DNA from: Halonotius sp046719765
GTDB taxonomy: Archaea; Halobacteriota; Halobacteria; Halobacteriales; Haloferacaceae
DNA: 64,000 bases
Assembly: GCF_046719765.1 (NCBI RefSeq)
Contig: NZ_JABEBY010000013.1
Location: forward strand, 41,181 to 105,180
Direction: 5' to 3'
The position numbers and the translations under genes are program-made. The notes beneath the pieces are model-generated. The model saw nothing but the letters and a program-made list of their open reading frames with translations, did not search any database and was not told where the DNA came from. Positions 37,685 to 46,272 of this stretch are shown in pieces (the first letter of the stretch is position 1; each line of letters opens with the position of its first letter).

Positions 37685-37825
37685 GAGCGTGTCATAGAAA
37701 GGATCTCATGGTTGGTTCATTGTGTGAGATTAGGATAGTTATACTCTAAACGCTGGCTTAGAGACCGAATCTACTGATTCCACATCGCCAGAAGGCGGGT
37801 GTAGGACAGATTCTATGACACGCTG
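37685..37825. mobile_element. MITE-like element, 141 bp, with 7-bp duplication
   Basis: Terminal inverted repeats AGCGTGTCATAGAA (37686-37699) and TTCTATGACACGCT (37811-37824) are perfect over 14 bp. The element is flanked by the direct repeat ATGGCAG at 37678-37684 and 37826-37832. It has no coding capacity, so it would move with a transposase supplied elsewhere. Its ends differ from those of the IS5-type element at 33069. It interrupts a copy of the dispersed palindromic repeat after that copy's first base. Confidence 0.8.
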
Positions 37826-37831
37826 ATGGCA

Positions 37832-37856
37832 GTGCAAGAGGGAAGCGCGTATCTCG
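37832..37856 (+). repeat. Dispersed repeat family, copy split by a MITE
   Basis: gtgcaagagggaagcgcgta followed by tctcg is the left arm and centre of the family. Its first base belongs to the right-hand ATGGCAG duplication of the adjoining MITE. Confidence 0.5.
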
Positions 37857-38123
37857 AAACATAGCTTTGCCAGAAGTCGATATCTCAAATCGGTCAGTAC
37901 AGGTTGCTCACTCACCGCATCTAGCGACTCCTTCTCAGAAGTCTATCAGAACCGCCGTGAAAGGTAGAGAGTAGTCAGCACAATTGGATTGATTTATCCG
38001 AGAACGAAAGCTGAAAGTCACCAATCGCACAGAATAAAAAGTGTGAGAGTGGCACACTGAGTCTGGCGTTCCCGAATTTGTGGCCACCGAAGGGTATTTT
38101 ATATACACCAAACCAACGAGGAA

Positions 38124-39005
38124 TCACACCTCTTCTTTTTTTGCGGCCCATTTGAGTGAATATATCAGGAAAGTGAATCCGAGAATGGTGAGCGTGTCAG
38201 GGTCATCCTTTGCGCAGTTGTTGTGGATCTCGTTGACCGCTTTTTGCATATCTCCGTTTTGCCCTAGGATCGCGATTACCTGTCGAACCGTCAGATTATT
38301 TTCAAGAACCTGTTCAGTAATATTTGTCGACTCTTCAGAATCTTCGAAGAGACCGGGAAGGTTCCGGTCAAGAGCGAAAAATCCGAATCCATTTCGGACG
38401 GTTTCCTTCGCCCAATCAGACATATCCAGCGTAGCAACGACTTGGTCTTTATTATACTCGTCAATGTGTTCAGAGATAGCCATATCTTCGACAAGTCGGA
38501 TTTCACCGCCTATTAAATCTGAAAACGCCTTTTCAATTCCTCTCGCGCGGGTTTCCAGGTTTGTTTTGTCGATTGTATACGTGGTAAAATAGTTCGAGAG
38601 GAATCGTTGAGAGCTAAGATCAAATATTATCCTGCACAAAGCTTTACCGTCGATTAGTTTTACATTTAGTTTGTCAGCTGTCTGCCGTGCTTGAGTGGAA
38701 AATGAACTTGTTGTCACGACTACAACGGCATCTACATCGTCTTCTTGATGCCTGAGACTACTGTACTGCTGAATATCCGGACTTCCTATCTTGTTGCTGG
38801 CCGAATACCGCTTTGCCTGTATGAGATGCTTTTGACTGAACGGAGTTTCTTTTTCAGCGATAACATCTATTCCACGGTCAAGTGAGCCAGTTGTTACTTT
38901 TGTCTTCCAGCCCTGTTGTTCCCATGCATCAGCAACTAACTTCTCAAACTCATACTCGTCCATCTTACGCATATAAATAAGGAGTTCTTCTTGATCCAGG
39001 TTCAT
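38124..39005 (-). CDS. Mrr-type restriction endonuclease
   Basis: 293 residues. The N-terminal 120 residues form an Mrr_cat PD-(D/E)xK nuclease: 'MDEYEFEKLVADAWEQQGWKTKVTTGSLDRGIDVIAE' supplies the catalytic Asp, and 'HLIQAKRY' the Q-x-K pair typical of Mrr. The next segment 'DAVVVVTTSSFSTQARQTADKLNVKLIDGKAL' is also Mrr-like. The C-terminal half is helical and unrecognised. Mrr enzymes cut modified DNA. This gene lies alone between a MITE-rich gap and an integrase, as expected in an island. Confidence 0.85.
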   Translation of the reverse strand: MNLDQEELLIYMRKMDEYEFEKLVADAWEQQGWKTKVTTGSLDRGIDVIAEKETPFSQKHLIQAKRYSASNKIGSPDIQQYSSLRHQEDDVDAVVVVTTSSFSTQARQTADKLNVKLIDGKALCRIIFDLSSQRFLSNYFTTYTIDKTNLETRARGIEKAFSDLIGGEIRLVEDMAISEHIDEYNKDQVVATLDMSDWAKETVRNGFGFFALDRNLPGLFEDSEESTNITEQVLENNLTVRQVIAILGQNGDMQKAVNEIHNNCAKDDPDTLTILGFTFLIYSLKWAAKKEEV

Positions 39006-39280
39006 TGCCTCACATTCAATTGGAACAATTAATATTCCTTCCGGCAGCTACACTCTCTGTTGCAGACCAGCAATAACATGATGTAACTGTGATAGATAAC
39101 ATCTATATTCATCACTCCGCATATTCTTATATCACACTTCAGACAGCTGTTTCACCAAATCAGGCAAGAGCCGATTCTGAATAATATCACATGCAGATCG
39201 GCCTGCAAAGTAAGGAGGTGGTGGTGATCTCACTTACCTCTTCGAGAGCAATTGAAATATTGAGAGAAGCGGACTGACTA

Positions 39281-40291
39281 TCAGATATTATCTAAATATT
39301 CTCTCCTGTTTTCCATTTTCTCTTGCTCGTCTCGTTGATCGTAGTGTCTGTCCAAGACTGCTGTAGAGACATTGGCCCGATCAGATACGACGTTCTTTGG
39401 CACGTCATTCGTGAGGTGGTGGGTGATCCCCCCACGTCGGAAAGCATGCGGACTCACACTGGAAGGGCATTCAGATTCTGACCCGTAGTCGGTAGCGACA
39501 CACTCGTCTACCGTCCGGTCATGTGGACACTCTCCTGTATAGAAGCAGGGTCGTGTACTCCGGTAGCAATCGCCTCGAAGCGTAGTGAGATGTGCTCTTC
39601 CATCAGTAGTTGTGATCAATGGCTCACGACCATACTCGTCAGTCACATCAGGCCGCTTGTCAGCAATCCAGCTATCAATGATGTCACAGACGAAGTCGGT
39701 GAGAGCAACATGTCGCTCACCGTCTTTGCCGTTCTTGATTGGCGTGTCGGTATCGGGTCGATGAACCACCCGGATATACTGCTCTTCCGAATTGTAGTCC
39801 GGCTTGTCCAGTGAGTGGATAGCACCGAGACGCATCATGCTGTGCCACATCAGGGCAACAACAACGTGAGCTCGTGAGGCGTACTGGTACTTCGAAAGGT
39901 ACGATAAAAGCTCTTCAGCTTCCTCATCCTCCAGCATTACCGTCCGGACGTTATCACCTGATTTCAGATCAGGTGACAGAACTTTCGTGTGCAAATCTGT
40001 TTCAACCGCATCAACTGTCCCGAGCCAGCGGACGAAGACACGAAGCGTATCCATCTGCGTTTTCTCAGTGACGACGTTGATGTCGCCTTCTTCACGCCTC
40101 CAGAGTCGGTACTCATGCAGTAGACGGCCGGTGAGCTCGTTCAGGTTGTCAATATCCTTCTCATTGCACCATCGTAGAAATGGTTTTAGCCGTGATCGAT
40201 GAGACCGGATCGTTGATTTCGTGACCTCACTTTCGCGGTCAGCGAGGTACATCTCCAATGCTTGCGTAGGTGTGATCGGTTCGAGACTCAT
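39281..40291 (-). CDS. Tyrosine recombinase/integrase, XerC/D-like
   Basis: Start set at ATG 40291 (MSLEPITPTQALEMYLADRE), giving 336 residues. Core-binding domain 'STIRSHRSRLKPFLRWCNEKDID', then catalytic residues in 'WHSMMRLGAIHSL', 'HAFRRGGITHHL' and the tyrosine in 'VLDRHYDQRDE'. It shares the Cys/His insertion ('RPCFYTGECPHDRTVDECVA') and overall layout with the integrase at 14222-15343, so they are paralogues. In the usual R-H-R set the H-x-x-R box is intact. It may mark the right edge of the AT-rich island (inference). Confidence 0.9.
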   Translation of the reverse strand: MSLEPITPTQALEMYLADRESEVTKSTIRSHRSRLKPFLRWCNEKDIDNLNELTGRLLHEYRLWRREEGDINVVTEKTQMDTLRVFVRWLGTVDAVETDLHTKVLSPDLKSGDNVRTVMLEDEEAEELLSYLSKYQYASRAHVVVALMWHSMMRLGAIHSLDKPDYNSEEQYIRVVHRPDTDTPIKNGKDGERHVALTDFVCDIIDSWIADKRPDVTDEYGREPLITTTDGRAHLTTLRGDCYRSTRPCFYTGECPHDRTVDECVATDYGSESECPSSVSPHAFRRGGITHHLTNDVPKNVVSDRANVSTAVLDRHYDQRDEQEKMENRREYLDNI

Positions 40292-40453
40292 TGGGTTCTC
40301 CGTGAACCACAATAGAAGCGTCTCTCACGCGTGAGAGCGGAATTTCAGGTGCCGAGATGACACTTTATTCCGCCGGGGAACGTGAGCCTGCAGCGCCCAT
40401 TCCTTTTCGGAACGATCAACATCCGCAAGACGGCGGTGGTTCCTCGCTCCACA

Positions 40454-40548
40454 GTGTTAACCGTATAAGGGTTCAGTTAAAACACGCATACGTCGACGGG
40501 GCGGGAGACCCTCTGGCAGTTTCAACCCCACGAGGGTTCGTCTGATTG
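40454..40548 (-). CRISPR. Relic CRISPR: two repeats and one 35-nt spacer
   Basis: Read on the minus strand, 40548-40519 contains TCAGACGAACCCTCGTGGGG then TTGAAAC, very close to the 30-nt repeat I recall for haloarchaeal type I-B arrays. At a distance of 65 bp, 40483-40454 reads GTTTTAACTGAACCCTTATA plus ten bases, about 19 of 30 positions like that repeat with the GAACCCTT core kept, as in a decayed terminal repeat. The 35-base gap (40484-40518) is the right spacer size. No cas genes are in the window. Confidence 0.45.
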
Positions 40549-40550
40549 GC

Positions 40551-40579
40551 GTGCAAGATGGATAGTGCGAATATAGCAG
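40551..40579 (+). repeat. Dispersed palindromic repeat family copy
   Basis: gtgcaagatggatagtgcga plus atatagcag. Together with the preceding ctgattggc it matches the complement of 27890-27912. It abuts the CRISPR relic. Confidence 0.55.
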
Positions 40580-40742
40580 GGGTGCCAGATTAGTAAGATG
40601 TGTTCAATCCGCGTTGAACCTATCGTAAGGTACAGGCGTTCAGTATCTGAATCGGTTAGCAGATGTCTCAACGTGAACACGCGACAGCACTTCGGCATGG
40701 TGCCCTGTTGACGGTGAGTTTTCCCGACCAGCGTTTACAGCA

Positions 40743-41720
40743 GTGCCAACGAGCGTTCCCCCTCCAGAGAGGTGGCCTGTGACTCCGGTGGCCGGTACTC
40801 GGCCGCGCTGGTTCCCGCTGGCTCGCGAGGAGGCTCGCGGACTGCTGACCGCCAAGGGGCCATGGATTCTCGCTGTACTCATCGTCTTGTGGGGCTACCG
40901 GCCGACCTACGTCGGGTGGCAGGGACTGGGATCAAACATGACCATCGGCTTTCTCCAGACTGCCGGCTCGTTTCTCTTCCCGCTTGGTGTCCTCCTCTTG
41001 AGCTATCGGTCGGTCGTCGGCGAACGAACCTCGGGAAGCCTGAAGTTCGTCCTCGGCCTGCCGATGACTCGGAGTGATATTCTTGTCGGAAAGATTCTGG
41101 GCCGCAGTGCTGGCCTCGCAATCCCACTCTCGGCCGCCGCTGTCACCCTTGGTGTGATCGGCCTCATTCGGTTTGGAGCCTTCTCGCCGCTGTTGTTCTG
41201 TGGTGTCCTACTGGCGACATTGGTGTATGTCATGTCGCTGGTATCGGTCGGGACGGCTCTCTCTGCAGTCACAACGAGTACTGTCCGGGCCGCCGGTGCC
41301 GCGCTTGGGGGTGTGTATCTCGTCTTCACAGCCTTCTGGACGAAGTTCGCCGAGATGATATACGCGACTGTCGGTGCTGCGTCCCCAGGGACGACTGTTG
41401 GCACAGCATCAGTAAACTCGTTCAGCGCGCCGGCCGACGGGCTGTTTTTTCTGCTTCTCCGGCTCTCTCCTGGGAGAGCGTATCGCGTCCTGACAAACTG
41501 GTTGCTCGGTGTCGGGAACTCCGGTGCGAGTTTCGACGCCGTCATCACGAAGCTCGAAACCCCGACGAGCATCACCATCTACACCGTCGAGAGTGCGTTC
41601 CACGGACAAACACCACCGGCTTACCTCCACGAGCTCTCGGGGGCCGTGATACTCCTGTGTTGGTTGCTCGTCCCGCTGGGAATCGCTCGCTATCAGTTCG
41701 AGCGGGGTGATCTGGTGTGA
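40743..41720 (+). CDS. ABC-2 type permease
   Basis: 325 residues. GTG/ATG choice is uncertain; the given start precedes 'VPPPERWPVTPVAGTRPRWFPLAREEARGLLTAKG'. About six membrane helices follow, including 'FLQTAGSFLFPLGVLLLSYRSVVGERTSGSLKFVLGLPMTRSDILVGKILGR', the cytoplasmic loop typical of NosY/ABC-2 permeases. The stop overlaps the ATPase start by four bases. Composition here is much more GC-rich than in the preceding 40 kb, marking the change to core-like sequence. Confidence 0.85.
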   Translation: MPTSVPPPERWPVTPVAGTRPRWFPLAREEARGLLTAKGPWILAVLIVLWGYRPTYVGWQGLGSNMTIGFLQTAGSFLFPLGVLLLSYRSVVGERTSGSLKFVLGLPMTRSDILVGKILGRSAGLAIPLSAAAVTLGVIGLIRFGAFSPLLFCGVLLATLVYVMSLVSVGTALSAVTTSTVRAAGAALGGVYLVFTAFWTKFAEMIYATVGAASPGTTVGTASVNSFSAPADGLFFLLLRLSPGRAYRVLTNWLLGVGNSGASFDAVITKLETPTSITIYTVESAFHGQTPPAYLHELSGAVILLCWLLVPLGIARYQFERGDLV

Positions 41721-42487
41721 CAGTCCCGGCTATCAAAACAGAGGGTCTGAGAAAGCAGTACGACGAGGTGACCGCTCTTGACGGCCTTGATTTGACCGTT
41801 GAACAGGGAGAAGTGTATGGCTTCCTTGGCCCCAACGGGGCCGGGAAGTCGACGACCATCGGCCTCCTGATGAACTACAGCAAACCGACAGCTGGAACCG
41901 CACGCGTACTCGGCTTCGATCCGTGGACGGACGTGGTCGCCTGCCATCAACAGATTGGAATCCTCCCCGACCGATTCGACACCTACGACAACCGTTCGGC
42001 ACGGCGACACCTCCAGTTGGTCGCAGACACGAAAGGGGCCGACACCGACCCCGCCGCGCTGCTCGAACGGGTTGGCCTCGGTGACGCCATCGACCGTCCG
42101 GCGGGTGAGTTTTCCCAAGGGATGGAACAGCGGCTCGCCCTGGCGATGAGCCTCGTCGGCGACCCGGAGCTGTTGATTCTCGATGAGCCCTTCACCGGAC
42201 TCGACCCCCATGGCGTGGCATTGGTGCGCGATGTCGTTGACGCTGAGTCCGAACGCGGGACGACAGTATTCTTTTCGAGCCACGTTCTCGGTCAGGTCGA
42301 ACTCGTCTGTGACCGGATCGGCATCCTCCACCGCGGACGGCTCGTCGACGAGGGGACGCTGTCGGCGTTCCGTGAACGACTCGATCTCACGGCTGAGGCG
42401 ACAGTCGAGGACGTTTTCGTCCAGTTGACCGACGAGTCAGTGCACCAGACAACTGATTCAGCTCGGCTCCGAGAGGGAGAGCAATGA
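41717..42487 (+). CDS. ABC transporter ATP-binding protein, NosF/CcmA type
   Basis: 256 residues: Walker A GPNGAGKST, signature FSQGMEQR (a common variant of LSGGQ in this class), Walker B 'LLILDEPFTGLDPHG' and H-loop 'VFFSSHVLGQVE'. The C-terminal tail 'LTAEATVEDVFVQLTDESVHQ' is the usual end of ABC-2 ATPases. It overlaps the permease before it and the lipoprotein gene after it, each by four bases. Confidence 0.95.
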   Translation: MTVPAIKTEGLRKQYDEVTALDGLDLTVEQGEVYGFLGPNGAGKSTTIGLLMNYSKPTAGTARVLGFDPWTDVVACHQQIGILPDRFDTYDNRSARRHLQLVADTKGADTDPAALLERVGLGDAIDRPAGEFSQGMEQRLALAMSLVGDPELLILDEPFTGLDPHGVALVRDVVDAESERGTTVFFSSHVLGQVELVCDRIGILHRGRLVDEGTLSAFRERLDLTAEATVEDVFVQLTDESVHQTTDSARLREGEQ

Positions 42488-43053
42488 ACCGCCGGCAGTA
42501 TCTTGGCGTCGCAACGGCGACGATGGCCGGGCTCGCTGGCTGCATGGGTGACCCCGAATACACCATCACCGACATCGGTGTTTCCAATATGGCGGGGCCG
42601 CTCGATTACGATATCGAGGCGGTCGACACGGCCGTGACAGTCGATAGCCCCGGATCGCTTGATATGACGGTTCGAAACAGTAGTCAAACAGCTGTCGAAA
42701 TCAGCAACATTGGCGTCTGGCCATTCGGCATACTCGCTTTGATTCCAGCTGAGGAGAACAAGTTCAAGACGCTCTTGCTTACTGATGGGTACGCTGAAAC
42801 CGACAATGTCGATGTGACAGCAAACAGCACTAGGACGGACAACACCCGACTGGTTCGCAGTCTGGCTGCCAGTGAGGCAGTCACGAAGCGATATTTCGTT
42901 CAGGGCAACCGTCTGTCCGGGAGCGGGACGTATACTCTCGGGGACTACTTTGATGGCCCCCTATTCTCCTACCGCACCGACGACACCGATAGCTGGAGCG
43001 AGCGCAATCCGACGGTTTCGGTGACCATCACCGAACGCTCACTGTTGCCCTAA
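42484..43053 (+). CDS. Lipoprotein of ABC-2 operon
   Basis: 189 residues beginning 'MNRRQYLGVATATMAGLAGCMGD', a Tat-type signal with lipobox cysteine at residue 20. The mature part is a beta-rich domain ('DYDIEAVDTAVTVDSPGSLDMTVRNSSQTAVEISNIGVWPFGIL') of the kind found in haloarchaeal surface lipoproteins. It is translationally coupled to the ATPase, so it probably works with this exporter at the outer face of the membrane. Family unknown. Confidence 0.8.
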   Translation: MNRRQYLGVATATMAGLAGCMGDPEYTITDIGVSNMAGPLDYDIEAVDTAVTVDSPGSLDMTVRNSSQTAVEISNIGVWPFGILALIPAEENKFKTLLLTDGYAETDNVDVTANSTRTDNTRLVRSLAASEAVTKRYFVQGNRLSGSGTYTLGDYFDGPLFSYRTDDTDSWSERNPTVSVTITERSLLP

Positions 43054-43057
43054 TCGT

Positions 43058-43471
43058 TCATATCGAGAAGCAAATAGGAAGATAAGAGCACGCCAACACC
43101 CAGCAGAGTGGTTCTCGCTGAGAGTTGTTTGTGGCGATCGTGGTTGCGACACTACCAATTGTCTCTCGGTCAGCGTTCCCACCGATTGTGTATCGATGGG
43201 TATCTTGTTCCCACAGTACGGTCGCCGACTCTCCGTATTCGTGGCTGAACCCTTTTTTGCCGTTCAGATCAATCGATTCACCATCAAACTCGTACTCGGT
43301 TTGATTGCTGACTGTGTAACGAATGGTGGACTCCGATGATCCGTATGTCAGGGTGTAGCTTGCGTTACCGTCGATGATTATCTCGGTTCCACTCCCGAAG
43401 CTATATGCTTCGCCGAGTTCCGGCTCACCGATAGTGAACGGCGCGGAGGATGTCACAGCCGTACGCCACAC
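43058..43471 (-). pseudogene. Possible remnant of an exported protein
   Basis: A minus-strand frame of 137 codons, convergent with the lipoprotein gene (stops a few bases apart). The centre reads like a beta-rich surface domain: 'YSFGSGTEIIIDGNASYTLTYGSSESTIRYTVSNQTEYEFDGESIDLNGKKG', including two N-glycosylation sequons. The first codons (MWRTAVTSSAPFTIG) do not form a signal peptide. The frame is cut at the hairpin near 43455-43480, so the 5' part may have been lost to a mobile-element event. Confidence 0.45.
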
Positions 43472-43479
43472 GGCTGTGG
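43456..43479. repeat. Hairpin at edge of possible decayed element
   Basis: CACAGCCG ... CGGCTGTG forms an 8-bp stem with a nine-base loop. Hairpins of this size occur at IS200/IS605-type ends. It lies where the minus-strand gene remnant breaks off. Confidence 0.4.
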
Positions 43480-43904
43480 AACCTCGACACCAGTGGGAAC
43501 ACCAAGCAAACCGTTCTGCTCCTACAGCTACGCGTTCGGCTATGAGAGAAGTTGTTGAGACAGAGCAGGAATGTGAACTACCTAACCCTACTCGTTCATC
43601 GCAGACGCCGTTCGCTCCTTGATCGTGAGGGTTCCTGTCTCAAGGACGCACTTTGCATCCACGACGGGGGAAACCCACCAGTCGTGGACGTAAGGAGTCC
43701 AGTCTCCGCAGGCGTCACTTCGGCGTGTCCAACGCCTACCTCTGATGACAGATTGATAGAATATTCACATAACGCAACCCACTTGACAGAGTTACAAGGC
43801 GGATGCCACGGGTATCGACGCAAACACGGTGGTTGAGGAAACCACCGAGATGGAGGTTCGACCCCCGCGTGTGATTGATACGCTTGGATGCCCTCCAATA
43901 CGCA
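43480..43904. other. Region without intact genes, possibly decayed
   Basis: About 400 bases. A frame near 43805-43900 reads 'ATGIDANTVVEETTEMEVRPPRVIDTLG', which looks protein-like but has no start and is broken from the frame before it. This suggests a decayed coding sequence, perhaps from a transposon. I cannot assign it. Confidence 0.3.
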
Positions 43905-44510
43905 ATGACTGTGTTAGCCGACGTTGACCGCCGTAAGATCGACGATGGCGACGATACGTCGTTCTACGATTCTCCGCGGTATGTTACCCACGCCAGCGAA
44001 ACGTTTCTCAACCGACTAACCACTCTGTACGACCGCATTCTCACCCCGGGCGACAGGGTGTTTGATGCGATGGGCAGTTGGGTCTCGCATTTACCAGAGA
44101 CCGAGTTGGCTCACGTCGTTGGGCATGGACTCAACGCAGAAGAGCTTAGAGCAAATGACCGCTACGACGAGTGGTTCGTCCAGAACTTCAACGACGATCA
44201 GTCACTGCCGTTGGCCGACGACAGCTTTGATGTGGTCTGTTGTGCTCTCTCCGTCCAGTATCTCCAATATCCAGCAGCGATCTTCTCTGAATGCAACCGA
44301 GTGCTCGCCGCCGATGGAACCATCGTTGTCAGTTTTACCGACCGGATGTTTCCGACGAAAGCAATCCGGGCGTGGCGTGCAGCAACGATGGACGAACGGG
44401 CTGAATTAGTGAGTTCCTACATGCAAGCTGGTGGGATGACAGTAACCAATCAGATCGCTCAAGATGACACTGAGAGTCCGTTTTATGCAGTGATTGGCTC
44501 TTGCGATTGA
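43905..44510 (+). CDS. SAM-dependent methyltransferase, class I
   Basis: Start set at ATG 43905 (MTVLADVDRRKID); a TTG at 43875 is in frame. The 201-residue product has a methyltransferase-11-like layout: 'LYDRILTPGDRVFDAMGSWVSHLP' in place of motif I, 'VVGHGLNAEELRAN', then 'LPLADDSFDVVCCALSVQYLQYPAAIFSECNRVLAADGTIVVSFTDRMFP' (motifs II-III). The glycine-rich motif I is replaced by DAMGSWVSH, a degenerate SAM loop also known from several haloarchaeal relatives, so activity is not certain. Substrate unknown. Confidence 0.75.
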   Translation: MTVLADVDRRKIDDGDDTSFYDSPRYVTHASETFLNRLTTLYDRILTPGDRVFDAMGSWVSHLPETELAHVVGHGLNAEELRANDRYDEWFVQNFNDDQSLPLADDSFDVVCCALSVQYLQYPAAIFSECNRVLAADGTIVVSFTDRMFPTKAIRAWRAATMDERAELVSSYMQAGGMTVTNQIAQDDTESPFYAVIGSCD

Positions 44511-44598
44511 TCGTGATCGGCACACACTGATTTGCCTGAGGCTGATCACAGTCCAAACACCCTTGCCAGACCACTTCGATACGAACAATGAAGAGACT

Positions 44599-45966
44599 AT
44601 GGCGGTCTTGGACAATCTCTCAGGCTTCGAATTCGAGGATGTCGTCGAGGATGTCTTCCGGAACCTTGGATACGAGAACGTCCGGCAGGCCGACCGCCGC
44701 GCCGACGAAGGCCGTGACGTACTAATGGAAGAAGTCGTCGACGGCACACGTCGGGCCGTCGTCGTCGAATGTAAACATACGGATACGGTTGGTCGACCCG
44801 TCGTCCAGAAACTCCACTCAGCGATTGCGACCTTCGATTTTGATGGGCCAAAGCGGGGGATGGTCGTCACGACTGGGCGGTTCACGCAACCAGCCAGAGG
44901 GTATGTTGAAGATCTTGACGCGAAGGACGATCCGTATCCAATCGAGTTGATCGACGGCGAGGACCTCAGAGAGATCGCCGACGATGTGGGGTTGGATCTC
45001 TACAACGGTCGGATCGAGATTCTCTGTGAGGAAACTCTCCGCCCCTATGATCCAGCAGCGTCGATCACTGCACCCCTCGAAGAAGCAATCGAAGAGATCA
45101 AGAATATCGATGCGGCTGATCTACCGACACCACATGCGGCAGTCACGTTTCAGCCGGTTGTCGAAGTGACAGCCGAGACGGATGCGGTCTTCGAGACATC
45201 GGTTGGCGTGATCCACCGGATCAACGAGCGAACCCAGTTTGTCATCCATGCTGATCGTGGTTCTCCTCGGGTGGCCGACAGCGACGTTGCAGCACTGATC
45301 TCGGAGAATCTGCATGCGACTGTCAATCTTGAAAATGAATCGATCCGGGAGCCATTCGACGAGGTCACCAAACAGCGGTTCGGACAGACCGAAACCGAGT
45401 ACAAAGACTGGGCTGTCGATCAACTGCAGCGGGCTCAGACGACGACAGTGACCTACACCGGCGACAACAACGTCACTTATAACAAGACCTGTGAGCCGAA
45501 CCGGTCGGATATCTCAGTCCAATCGATTGAGGCGGTGTATCTCCCCGAGGTTCAGCAAACGACAGATCTCGGTGAGTACAGCTACCCCTACGAATATTAC
45601 GCTGCTGGGCCCTCACGAGTGACAACCGAGGATGGCTTCCACCAGTGTGTCCACTGTGAAACAGCCGGTACGGATGAGACGTACACGTACTGTGAGAACT
45701 GTGGGGCGATTGCTTGTGGCGATCACATCAAGACGGAGCGATTGACCGGTGAGCCGATCTGTACTGGCTGTGCTGTGACTGAAACATTCGCGTGGAAGAC
45801 GAAGTATTTCTACGACGAGGAGAATCTCGAAGCCTTCCGCGAGGAGTATGCCGATATGGGACTCCACCAGAAGGCGATGGAGAATCAGGTGTTGGCTGGT
45901 GGAAGTCTGGTAGTCGTACTGGTTGTACTCGTGCTCATCGTGACTGCGTTAGGCGGTGGCATTTGA
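44599..45966 (+). CDS. Membrane-anchored Mrr-type nuclease
   Basis: Start set at ATG 44599; an in-frame TTG far upstream is less likely. 455 residues. The N-terminal Mrr_cat domain has 'LSGFEFEDVVEDVFRNLGYENVRQADRRADEGRDVLME' and 'AVVVECKHT' (D...E-x-K catalytic triad), then 'GMVVTTGRFTQPARGYVEDL'. The middle is beta-rich and unknown. The C-terminal part has a zinc segment 'CVHCETAGTDETYTYCENCGAIACGDHI...CTGC' and ends in a membrane helix (VLAGGSLVVVLVVLVLIVTALG). An Mrr nuclease tied to the membrane is unusual; the catalytic residues look complete. Confidence 0.8.
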   Translation: MAVLDNLSGFEFEDVVEDVFRNLGYENVRQADRRADEGRDVLMEEVVDGTRRAVVVECKHTDTVGRPVVQKLHSAIATFDFDGPKRGMVVTTGRFTQPARGYVEDLDAKDDPYPIELIDGEDLREIADDVGLDLYNGRIEILCEETLRPYDPAASITAPLEEAIEEIKNIDAADLPTPHAAVTFQPVVEVTAETDAVFETSVGVIHRINERTQFVIHADRGSPRVADSDVAALISENLHATVNLENESIREPFDEVTKQRFGQTETEYKDWAVDQLQRAQTTTVTYTGDNNVTYNKTCEPNRSDISVQSIEAVYLPEVQQTTDLGEYSYPYEYYAAGPSRVTTEDGFHQCVHCETAGTDETYTYCENCGAIACGDHIKTERLTGEPICTGCAVTETFAWKTKYFYDEENLEAFREEYADMGLHQKAMENQVLAGGSLVVVLVVLVLIVTALGGGI

Positions 45967-45999
45967 TTTACGAGGGTTTAGTCAGCGGTGAAACCGAAT

Positions 46000-46272
46000 T
46001 CACGGACGGCGGAACGTATAGTCCAAATCGTCTGTTTGGATCGAAATCGCGTTGTTTTCGTGGTCGACGACGAGTGATACGTCGCCTTCGTGCTCAAGCT
46101 CATGGAGGGGCATGCCCGTCCTGATGGTGCCTGCTTTTGTCACCTCGATATACGCGCTCCCAAACTGAACGTGAACGCTGTCGTCGCTAGTGCTGACCTC
46201 ACCGGTGGCTCCGAACTGCTGGAGTTCGGCCGTTACTGTCTCCCAGTCGGTGAGTTTGACTTTTGTCGTCAT
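46000..46272 (-). CDS. Small hypothetical protein
   Basis: Start set at ATG 46272 (MTTKVKLTDWETVTAELQQFGATG), which overlaps the stop of the next upstream gene by four bases. The 90-residue product has a mostly beta pattern: 'VSTSDDSVHVQFGSAYIEVTKAGTIRTGMPLHELEHEGDVSLVVDHENNAISIQTDDLDYTFRRP'. Similar short proteins are common in haloarchaea; I cannot name the family. Confidence 0.65.
   Translation of the reverse strand: MTTKVKLTDWETVTAELQQFGATGEVSTSDDSVHVQFGSAYIEVTKAGTIRTGMPLHELEHEGDVSLVVDHENNAISIQTDDLDYTFRRP

Larger units (their letters stand above)
37574..38123. other. Intergenic region containing a MITE and a repeat copy
   Basis: About 550 bases without a gene. It holds the 141-bp miniature element (37685-37825) and a copy of the dispersed repeat (37832-37856), described separately. 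The remainder shows no coding frame. Confidence 0.5.

Noticed and set aside
43552..43836. Plus-strand frame of 94 codons upstream of the methyltransferase
   Set aside because: There is no credible start and no domain. A neighbouring frame looks more protein-like, so I treat the area as decayed rather than as a gene.
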